Shown here: positions 9,135-14,912 of the stretch, in pieces
Position numbering within the stretch: the first letter of the stretch is position 1
How the letters are laid out: the number at the start of each line of letters is the position of its first letter
Assembly: GCA_021733705.1 (NCBI GenBank)
Contig: JAIPKF010000019.1
Coordinates: 1-14,912 of the forward strand
Length of the DNA: 14,912 nucleotides
DNA from: Chthoniobacterales bacterium
GTDB taxonomy: Bacteria > Verrucomicrobiota > Verrucomicrobiia > Chthoniobacterales > UBA6821
Reading direction: 5' to 3'
The notes under the pieces: generated by a model
Databases searched by the model: none
What the model saw: the letters and a program-made list of their open reading frames with translations, nothing else
What the model was told of the DNA's origin: nothing
Made by a program: the position numbers and the translations under genes

Positions 9135-9872
9135 AGGGATGACTGTTGCCCTCACATACTCACGATTGAGTGTTGCAATTACAGAGGCTGAAATGGAGGC
9201 AGGGCAGACAGCTTCACAGGCATAGTAGTTTGAACAATTGCCAAAACCCTCCTCATCCATGGCATCGACCATAGCAAGAGCACGCTCTCGTCGCTCCGGC
9301 TGACCCTGGGGCATCAGACTTAAATGAGTGACTTTGGCACCCACAAAAAGCATTGCTGAACTATTGGGACATGCTGCAGCACAAGCTCCACAGCCGATGC
9401 AGGCTGCAGCATCCATAGCCTGATCAGCTATTTTTTTACTAATTAAAGTTGTTGCTGCATCGGGAGCTCCACCAGTATGTTCCGTGATAAATCCACCAGC
9501 TTGAATAATACGATCATAGGCAGCCCTCTTGACGATAAGATCTTTGATGATCGGGAAAGCTTTTACACGAAAAGGTTCAATCGTAATGGAATCACCATTC
9601 TTAAAGCTACGCATATAGACTTGGCAGGCAGCCCCTCTCCCAGGACCTTGAGGAACTCCATTAATCACCATGCTACAAGTTCCACAGATACCCTCACGGC
9701 AATCAGAATCAAAGGCCACTGGAATTTTTTTCTCTTCTATCAGACGATTGTTCACAATATCGAGCATTTCTAAAAAAGAGGCCTCTGCAGGAATATCGCA
9801 GGCCTCTATTTCTTGAAAAAAGCCAGAAGCCTCTGGATCCGCTTGCCTCCAAATTCGAAGATGAAAATTCAT
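9132..9872 (-). CDS. sdhB: Succinate dehydrogenase iron-sulfur subunit
   Basis: Electron-transfer subunit of complex II, carrying electrons from the SdhA flavin to the membrane quinone site. The 246-residue protein has the [2Fe-2S] cysteines C58, C63, C66 and C83 (CREGICGTC then C). The C-terminal ferredoxin domain begins CIGCGACAAACP (C158, C161, C164, C168) and continues with C213, C219 and C223 (CEAVCP), supplying ligands for the [4Fe-4S] and [3Fe-4S] clusters. The long insert with FVGAKVTHL and the MDEEGFGNCSNY stretch resemble the non-proteobacterial subunits that pair with a single five-helix cytochrome b. It starts at ATG 9872. The 109-base gap after sdhA is much wider than the 10-base sdhC-sdhA gap. 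Confidence 0.95.
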   Translation of the reverse strand: MNFHLRIWRQADPEASGFFQEIEACDIPAEASFLEMLDIVNNRLIEEKKIPVAFDSDCREGICGTCSMVINGVPQGPGRGAACQVYMRSFKNGDSITIEPFRVKAFPIIKDLIVKRAAYDRIIQAGGFITEHTGGAPDAATTLISKKIADQAMDAAACIGCGACAAACPNSSAMLFVGAKVTHLSLMPQGQPERRERALAMVDAMDEEGFGNCSNYYACEAVCPASISASVIATLNREYVRATVIP

Positions 9873-9981
9873 TGTTATAAAAAATAATGATTGAAGAGAA
9901 AAAATGAAATACTCAACTCCTATACTCCACGAGTCTAATCGAATAATGCTGTTGGGAGTGCATTAAAAATGAATCGTTTTT

Positions 9982-11898
9982 TCATTTATAATTGCGAGTC
10001 GAAGGATGCACAAACTCGTAGTTCAGAGGTTCCTGAATCAGGGTTGGCTCACTCTCCTCCCCCTGGTACTGCCAGGATTGAACAAAAGAAAAGAGCTCAT
10101 CATTCCTCACAGCCTCTCCATCGGCTGACTGATACTCTGAGCGGAAATGACCGCCGCACGATTCCTCACGCATCAGAGCATCCCGGCACATGAGCTCCCC
10201 GAGCTCGAGAAAATCGGCAACACGCCCAGCTGCCTCTAGAGCTTTGTTTAAAGAGGCTCCTGAGCCTGGAATACTCACTTCATTCCAGAAACGTTTTCGC
10301 AATTTGGGAATCTCATGGAGGGCTTCTTGAAGACTTCTTGCACTACGCTCCATTCCACATTTTTCCCAAAGTAGGATCCCTAATTCTCTGTGAAAGTGCG
10401 TAGAGGAGAGAGAGCCTTTCACCTCTAAAAGCGAATTCAAGCGCGCACGCACTCTCTTTTCTGCCTCCTCGAATTCTAAAAGAGTTGTCTTAGGCTTCTT
10501 TCCAAATTGGGATGAAAGATAAGCACCAAGAGTGTAAGGAATGACAAAATAACCATCAGCCAGTCCTTGCATGAGTGCACTAGCTCCTAGGCGGTTTGCG
10601 CCATGATCAGAAAAATTAGCCTCTCCAAGAACAAAGAGTCCGGGAAGATTACTCATTAAGTGATAGTCGACCCAAAGGCCCCCCATCGTATAATGAAGCG
10701 CTGGAAAAATACGCATAGGACGGGTATAGGCATTTTCACCCGTAATATTTTCATACATTTCAAAAAGGTTACCGTAGCGTTCTTGAATAGTCTCTTTTCC
10801 TAGCCGCTCTATGGCATCTTGAAAATCGAGATAAACACCGAGCCCACCTGGTCCCACTCCTCGGCCCTCATCACAGACCTCCTTAGCGCTTCGTGAAGAG
10901 ATATCTCGTGGGGCTAAATTTCCATAAGCTGGATATTTTCTCTCTAAATAATAGTCCCTTTCTTCTTCAGGAATATTCTGAGGAGCACGTTGATCTCCTT
11001 TTTTCTTAGGAACCCAAACACGTCCATCATTGCGTAATGACTCTGACATCAAGGTCAACTTAGCTTGATAATCTCCCCCTACAGGAATGCAAGTTGGGTG
11101 AATTTGAGTAAAACAGGGATTAGCAAAAAGAGCCCCCCGTTTATAAGCCCTCCAAACTGCTGTAGCATTACAACCGCGAGCATTCGTGGAGAGATAATAA
11201 GCGTTACTATAACCTCCCGTGGCTAAAATCACGGCATCTGCAGCGTGACGTGTGATCTCTCCAGAGATGAGATTGCGAACAATAATTCCTTTGGCATGAC
11301 TCTCCACCACCACAAGATCAAGCATTTCACTGTTAGTATGCATGGTCACACGACCATTTTTGATTTCATGATTCAGTGAGGAATAGGCCCCTAGAAGCAA
11401 CTGCTGTCCGGTTTGACCACGTGCATAAAAGGTGCGTGAGACTTGAGCCCCACCAAAAGATCGGTTAGCGAGCTGCCCTCCGTATTCTCGGGCAAAAGGA
11501 ACTCCTTGGGAGACACATTGATCAATGATGCTCTGAGAAACTTCTGCAAGTCGGTAGACATTGGCTTCGCGGGAACGAAAATCCCCCCCTTTAATCGTGT
11601 CATAAAAAAGGCGCCAAATACTATCCCCATCATTTTGATAATTTTTGGAAGCATTAATACCCCCTTGTGCTGCAATGCTATGAGCTCTACGCGGAGAATC
11701 ATGAAAACAAAAACAATCAACATGATACCCTTGTTCTGCCAAGGTAGCTGCAGTAGAGGCGCCGGCAAGGCCTGAGCCGACAACGATGATATTAAATTTT
11801 CGCTTATTGGCAGGTCCTATAAGCGGGACATTTTCTTTAAAACGTCTCCATTTCTCCTCAAGAGGACCGGGTGGAATTTTCGCATCAAGGGCAGTCAT
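9982..11898 (-). CDS. sdhA: Succinate dehydrogenase flavoprotein subunit
   Basis: Catalytic subunit of complex II; oxidises succinate to fumarate using covalent FAD. The 638-residue protein shows the dinucleotide-binding GSGLAG at 41-46, the flavinylation site [10 protein letters not shown] with H73, HPTCIP from 267, the substrate-binding SESLRNDGR at 285-293, LAPRDISSR at 328-336 with active-site R331, HYTMGG from 402 (H402), and [14 protein letters not shown] from about 433. All key catalytic residues appear to be present. It starts at ATG 11898, 10 bases after the sdhC stop, so the two are almost certainly co-transcribed and perhaps translationally linked. Succinate dehydrogenase and fumarate reductase of this class cannot be told apart reliably by sequence, but gene order C-A-B and chlamydial context favour succinate oxidation. 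Confidence 0.96.
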   Translation of the reverse strand: MTALDAKIPPGPLEEKWRRFKENVPLIGPANKRKFNIIVVGSGLAGASTAATLAEQGYHVDCFCFHDSPRRAHSIAAQGGINASKNYQNDGDSIWRLFYDTIKGGDFRSREANVYRLAEVSQSIIDQCVSQGVPFAREYGGQLANRSFGGAQVSRTFYARGQTGQQLLLGAYSSLNHEIKNGRVTMHTNSEMLDLVVVESHAKGIIVRNLISGEITRHAADAVILATGGYSNAYYLSTNARGCNATAVWRAYKRGALFANPCFTQIHPTCIPVGGDYQAKLTLMSESLRNDGRVWVPKKKGDQRAPQNIPEEERDYYLERKYPAYGNLAPRDISSRSAKEVCDEGRGVGPGGLGVYLDFQDAIERLGKETIQERYGNLFEMYENITGENAYTRPMRIFPALHYTMGGLWVDYHLMSNLPGLFVLGEANFSDHGANRLGASALMQGLADGYFVIPYTLGAYLSSQFGKKPKTTLLEFEEAEKRVRARLNSLLEVKGSLSSTHFHRELGILLWEKCGMERSARSLQEALHEIPKLRKRFWNEVSIPGSGASLNKALEAAGRVADFLELGELMCRDALMREESCGGHFRSEYQSADGEAVRNDELFSFVQSWQYQGEESEPTLIQEPLNYEFVHPSTRNYK

Positions 11899-11908
11899 GA
11901 GAAGAGGA

Positions 11909-12688
11909 TTAGTGAGGAAGGAGTTTTAAAAAAACAGCCGTTGGAATTGAAGCATATCCCAGGAAAAAGGCCCATGCTACAATGAGCCCAGCATATTCAA
12001 AACGAGGGCGTAGTTTCTTATTAGTTAACCCTAATGTTTGAAAAAGACTTCCTATACCATGACTCAGGTGCATTGCTAAAAATGCTACACTAAGAAGATA
12101 AAATCCCGTAACCCAGGGATTCCCAAACGCAGCCACAAGCATTCGATAGACATCATGTTGTCCCAAAGAATCGATCCATTCTTTGTATTCTGGAGTCACC
12201 CATTTCCACGTAAATTGAGCCAAATGAAACAATACAAAACCAAGAACAACCAACCCAGAAAGTCTCATAGATCGTGCATAGAGCGTTGTTTCAAGCGATT
12301 TTTTAACCGCATATTTCTGAGGTGAAGCCTGATGATTTTCACGCCAAAGAGCTATCGTAAAAAAAACATGTAATCCTGCGACAACCAGGAGCCCTACCCG
12401 CGCTATCCATAACAAGATTCCGAGCTGATGAAGGCGAGCTGCGTAGGCATTCATGATTTCTGGTCCAAGAAAAATGGAGAGATTTCCAAGAAGATGGATA
12501 GCAACAAAGCCAATAAGGAGAATTCCTGTGATTGCGACAATCCACTTGCGTCCAATGGAGGATGTTAAAAAGGATAATTTTTGCACTGGTAGAAAACGGA
12601 AAGAATTTCCTGCTACAACTCGTAATTGATAACTTAATTTTGGAGCTGATCCTATGCCCCTACGAGTGAATTGAAAAGGCATTTTCAT
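11909..12688 (-). CDS. sdhC: Succinate dehydrogenase cytochrome b subunit (b558 family, five helices)
   Basis: Membrane anchor of complex II, holding haem and the quinone site. Five hydrophobic segments lie at about 48-69, 92-114, 142-160, 192-212 and 234-254. Histidines H65 (AIHLLGN), H107 (GLHVFF), H155 (LFHLAQ) and H207 (AMHLSHG) lie where the four haem ligands of the Bacillus-type di-haem subunit are found, which implies a menaquinone-reactive enzyme without a separate SdhD. The sequence [18 protein letters not shown] just before helix 1 is typical of this family. The start is uncertain: the frame is open to a GTG at 12706, but a consensus TATAAT lies between that GTG and the ATG at 12688, so I prefer 12688 (259 residues). 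ATG 12682 is also possible. It heads the sdhC-sdhA-sdhB operon. Confidence 0.9.
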   Translation of the reverse strand: MKMPFQFTRRGIGSAPKLSYQLRVVAGNSFRFLPVQKLSFLTSSIGRKWIVAITGILLIGFVAIHLLGNLSIFLGPEIMNAYAARLHQLGILLWIARVGLLVVAGLHVFFTIALWRENHQASPQKYAVKKSLETTLYARSMRLSGLVVLGFVLFHLAQFTWKWVTPEYKEWIDSLGQHDVYRMLVAAFGNPWVTGFYLLSVAFLAMHLSHGIGSLFQTLGLTNKKLRPRFEYAGLIVAWAFFLGYASIPTAVFLKLLPH

Positions 12689-12691
12689 TAA

Positions 12692-12700
12692 ATTATACCA
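12692..12700 (-). promoter_or_regulatory. Extended -10 promoter element for sdhCAB
   Basis: On the - strand, TGGTATAAT gives a perfect TATAAT preceded by TG at the extended -10 spacing. No good -35 is visible; the expected position falls inside the terminal inverted repeat of repeat copy 3 and reads AAATAT. A start site 6-7 bases downstream would fall at about 12685, on or next to the candidate ATGs, implying a very short or absent leader. Confidence 0.5.
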
Positions 12701-12707
12701 TCTCACC

Positions 12708-12890
12708 AGCCCGCATATTTCATACTGGTTCGTCGCGAGGCGCCGTGCAAAGCTTATGAGTACAAGGCGGGTGAAGGATTGAGACGACGGCTGTATGTTT
12801 CATACTACCCGAGGAGCAATTCGAAGCTAACGCAGTATTCATCAGGTGTTCGCAAGCCGCAGCAGAATTGGTATGAAATATGCGGGCTAG
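12708..12890 (+). repeat. Palindromic interspersed repeat, copy 3 (mosaic)
   Basis: About 183 bp, with ends GCCCGCATATTTCATAC and, inverted, GTATGAAATATGCGGGC. The left arm (about 12736-12780) is nearly identical to copy 1. The right arm (about 12825-12880) is nearly identical to copy 2. The internal hairpin GTATG-TTT-CATAC and the flanking GGATTG/CAATTC pairing are kept. It separates the divergently transcribed sdhC and chaperone genes, and fills most of the gene-free stretch there. Confidence 0.88.
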
Positions 12891-12920
12891 CCAGAGAGAT
12901 CGGTTGTGAAAGCGTAAAAC

Positions 12921-12954
12921 ATAACTAATTTTAGTAGCTACTATTGCTAGTTAT
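12921..12954. promoter_or_regulatory. 34-bp symmetric palindrome, possible operator
   Basis: ATAACTA (12921-12927) and TAGTTAT (12948-12954) flank a perfect 12-bp palindrome, TAGTAGCTACTA (12932-12943), with 4-base spacers on both sides. All parts share one centre. It lies just upstream of a TTGACA box and outside repeat copy 3. A dimeric regulator site is one reading; there is no T-run to suggest a terminator. Confidence 0.4.
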
Positions 12955-12968
12955 CCCATCAATGAATA

Positions 12969-12999
12969 TTGACAATAAAAAAGTTATCTGCTCTTTATT
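12969..12999 (+). promoter_or_regulatory. Candidate promoter for the chaperone/effector pair
   Basis: A perfect -35 box TTGACA (12969-12974) is followed by an AT-rich region. The best -10-like hexamer is TTTATT (12994-12999) at a spacing of 19, which is longer than ideal; TCTTTA at spacing 17 is weaker. It sits 21 bases ahead of the ATG at 13020. Confidence 0.35.
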
Positions 13000-13019
13000 A
13001 AAAAAACCTAATCATTTCC

Positions 13020-13462
13020 ATGATCTCTTCTCGTTATCTTGAGCTTCTTGAGATCGTAGCGCCCGGTATGATCTTCCTGCTTTACCAGAGCCACCTCCCT
13101 CATCACAGTTTCATCTTGAGTTACAAAGTGGTGTCACCATTACTATCGACTATGATGAGGAGTCAAATCTCATTGAGTTCTTGAGTGAACTTGGAAGTTA
13201 CCAGGAGAGTAATGAACTCCCTGTATTACAAAAGATCGCTCAAGGAAATTTTTTCTGGGCCCTCACTGGGGGTGGGACGTTAAGTGCACGGCTTGATATA
13301 CGAATGGTCTACCTCGCTTATCAGATTCCTATAGAGCTAATCACACCCGAAATCTTTATCTCCTTTCTAGAAAAATTTGCTCCCGTAGCGGAACATTGGT
13401 TTCTTCTTTTAAAAGCGATGAATATTACCAATGAAGAGAAATCTCCTACGATGACGTTGTAA
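13020..13462 (+). CDS. CesT-like type III secretion chaperone, reading frame broken near 13050
   Basis: Small secretion chaperones of the CesT/Slc1 type bind effectors as dimers in the cytosol. ATG 13020 opens with a helix-like start, MISSRYLELLE, but that frame then leaves the family pattern and stops near 13183. A second frame, open from 13052, carries the rest: DRSARYDLPALPEPPP, a strand-rich part with GVTITIDYDEESNLIEF, then LQKIAQGNFFWALTGGGTLSARLD and the C-terminal helix ending FAPVAEHW. The DYDEES strand and the TGGGTL-xLD turn are typical of the CesT fold. Joining the frames at 13050 (net -1) gives about 147 residues, the usual size. The only start in the second frame, TTG 13181, would remove about 54 N-terminal residues. 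No slippery heptamer is seen. It is either a frameshift mutation (pseudogene) or a sequence error. The stop is 33 bases before the next gene, its likely client. Family assignment is by pattern recognition only. Confidence 0.62.
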
Positions 13463-13495
13463 GAAGGTTTTACCTGTTAAGTAATTTAAACTGCT

Positions 13496-14878
13496 ATGAA
13501 CATTGAGGTAAATAGTGAACAACCATTAAATTTGGCATCTCTTGAAAATGTCACTCAGGCCTCTAAGTCAAAAAATGAAGTTGATACAGAAAATAGATCT
13601 GTTCACGTTGTTGATACCAATGGATTAACACTATTAGAAATCCTGAAAGACTGCCCTGACCACCAAGAACTCTTCTTCTCAGAAAATAAAAAATTTTCTC
13701 CACGCAACAAGCTCCTTGCTTTTACTGTGAAGGGAAAAAACAAAGAAGATCGAGATGCTTATCGTGAAGGAATTCAAAAAGTGAGTCAGTGGATTGAAGA
13801 ACATTATGACAGCAATGCTCAAGATCGTTTTAATACTCATTTCCTCTATCGCTATGAGACAGGCAGACCACTCACGGTTGGTGATTTAAAGATATTTCTT
13901 AAAGAAGAGGATAAACTTCGAGAAAACACCTTTAACATTAAAAAATTAAATACGGCCTCTAGCTTGGAGGAAATTAATAAGATTTTGTCAGCTGAGAAAA
14001 AGGAAGATTCACGAGTTATTGGAGGAAAAGAAAAATCTACAGTGAAGCTTGAAAGAAAGACCTGGAGTTTTCCTATAAAGCCTCCTGTTGTTTTTACAGC
14101 AGTAAGATCTTATTGGACTTCTCAATCTAATAAGGAGGATGCTGATGCCGGCATCAAAGATGGAGTACGGGATGCACAAGAACTTATTCTTAAAGATTCT
14201 CTCTTAAAAGATAATATATCTGCTCTGAATGGAATAGAGAATCTGTTTATTCCATGTACAAATAATAAGGATCAAGAAAACAATCAAAAGATTATCAAAG
14301 CAGAAGAAAGACTAAAAAATGCTAAGAATAAAATAGATACTCAGGCAGGTCTTAATGTCCAATCGTTAACAATTGAACAACTAAAAAAAATTGTCTCACA
14401 ATCCATTCAAATAAGAAATGATGCAAACACACTTTTAGGTAAGGTAATTAATTTAAAAGAACAAACAGCTGATGCACTTCATGGCACAATCACTCAAATA
14501 GTAGAAGATTTTGAACGTGCTTTGAGAGCTTCTAATAAGGGCTTTGATGAAAGTGTGATTGAACCCATCAATCATATGCTGGAGTTATCACTCTTTGCAC
14601 AAGATCTCAAGCTTTCTAGCAGTCTGGTTCAATTAGGAGCGATGGCTGTTACAGGAACAGTAACACTGGCCACTCTACAGCTTTTTACACCAAAGAAACG
14701 GTTAATCTCACTACTTTTTCTTAATGGAATGATGTCTGCTGCGGTTGCAGGCACTATTGCTACTATAGGTGCTGCGGCAACTGTTATATCTGCTGCTCCC
14801 ATTACTGGGACTGCTGTGGCTGCATTGAGTTTCGGAGAACTCCTTAACTATTGTTATGAAAAAGGGAGTGAAAAGTAG
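13496..14878 (+). CDS. Unrecognised 460-residue protein with hydrophobic C-terminus, possible type III effector
   Basis: I do not recognise a family. The first ~35 residues are rich in Ser, Asn, Thr, Glu and Gln, with no classical signal peptide, which is compatible with a type III secretion signal. Residues about 40-260 are hydrophilic and charged. Residues about 262-345 are probably helical or coiled-coil (NNQKIIKAEERLKNAKNKI onward). The C-terminus has a hydrophobic segment at 377-397, a basic turn (KKR 400-402), then a long Ala/Gly/Thr-rich hydrophobic stretch at 404-450, enough for two or three membrane passes. Paired hydrophobic segments next to a short loop recall chlamydial inclusion membrane proteins, and the upstream gene looks like a secretion chaperone, so a secreted membrane-inserted effector or translocator is a reasonable inference. 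It starts at ATG 13496; the Shine-Dalgarno sequence is poor. Its TAG stop lies 2 bases before repeat copy 4. Confidence 0.7.
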   Translation: MNIEVNSEQPLNLASLENVTQASKSKNEVDTENRSVHVVDTNGLTLLEILKDCPDHQELFFSENKKFSPRNKLLAFTVKGKNKEDRDAYREGIQKVSQWIEEHYDSNAQDRFNTHFLYRYETGRPLTVGDLKIFLKEEDKLRENTFNIKKLNTASSLEEINKILSAEKKEDSRVIGGKEKSTVKLERKTWSFPIKPPVVFTAVRSYWTSQSNKEDADAGIKDGVRDAQELILKDSLLKDNISALNGIENLFIPCTNNKDQENNQKIIKAEERLKNAKNKIDTQAGLNVQSLTIEQLKKIVSQSIQIRNDANTLLGKVINLKEQTADALHGTITQIVEDFERALRASNKGFDESVIEPINHMLELSLFAQDLKLSSSLVQLGAMAVTGTVTLATLQLFTPKKRLISLLFLNGMMSAAVAGTIATIGAAATVISAAPITGTAVAALSFGELLNYCYEKGSEK

Positions 14879-14880
14879 GG

Positions 14881-14912
14881 CTAGCCCGCATATTTCATAC
14901 TGGTTCGTCGCG
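14881..14912 (+). repeat. Palindromic interspersed repeat, copy 4 (cut by window end)
   Basis: The 29 bases from 14884 to the window end match the left end of copy 3 exactly, in the same orientation, beginning after CTAG. Only the left terminal inverted repeat is visible. With copy 3 it brackets the chaperone and 460-residue genes. Confidence 0.8.

Noticed and set aside
9873..9981. Imperfect hairpins in the 109-base sdhA-sdhB gap (for example TAATGC/GCATTA on the - strand)
   Set aside because: Short stem with a 10-base loop and no T-run or conserved motif; nothing supports an RNA element.
9969..10193. Plus-strand ORF of 74 codons over the sdhA 3' end
   Set aside because: It is antisense to the well-supported sdhA coding sequence, has no known motif and is probably a shadow frame.
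11391..11783. Longer alternative-frame ORFs inside sdhA on both strands
   Set aside because: They lie wholly inside the FAD-binding region of sdhA, whose motifs are clear; no independent evidence of coding.
13038..13058. Programmed -1 frameshift in the chaperone gene
   Set aside because: No X-XXY-YYZ slippery heptamer or poly-A/T run is present at the frame junction, so mutation or sequence error is the simpler reading.

Overview
The window looks like chromosomal DNA from a member of the Chlamydiae, probably an environmental (amoeba- or arthropod-associated) lineage rather than a classical Chlamydia. The evidence is an extra-long UvrA built of two tandem UvrA copies, a feature I know from Chlamydiae; an sdhC-sdhA-sdhB operon of the di-haem, menaquinone-type class; and a CesT-like type III secretion chaperone followed by a possible secreted membrane protein. 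No rRNA, tRNA or CRISPR array was seen. The genus cannot be settled from the sequence alone.

Layout. (1) Positions 1-6987, + strand: the 3' three quarters of the double uvrA, then an MsbA/MdlB-like ABC exporter, then an RluD-type pseudouridine synthase. (2) 6984-7348: two head-to-tail copies of a ~185-bp palindromic repeat filling the gap between convergent genes. (3) 7346-12688, - strand: the sdhCAB operon and, downstream of it, a UbiB/ABC1 family kinase-like gene. The likely sdh promoter has an extended -10 element and touches a third repeat copy (12708-12890). (4) 12891-14878, + strand: a CesT-like chaperone gene whose reading frame is broken near position 13050, then a 460-residue protein with a hydrophobic C-terminus. 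This pair lies between repeat copy 3 and the start of a fourth copy at the window's edge.

How the genes work together. UvrA recognises DNA damage in nucleotide-excision repair. RluD modifies 23S rRNA. SdhCAB is complex II, passing electrons from succinate to the quinone pool. UbiB-family proteins support quinone synthesis or distribution, so its place behind sdhCAB fits. The chaperone and the downstream protein have the layout of a type III chaperone and its substrate.

The most unusual content is the repeat family. It has terminal inverted repeats, an internal hairpin supported by compensatory changes between copies, a mosaic third copy, and ends that coincide with or touch the stop codons of four different genes (rluD, ubiB, sdhB and the last gene). 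The second point of interest is the chaperone/effector-like pair bracketed by two same-orientation copies of that repeat, with its chaperone frame broken.
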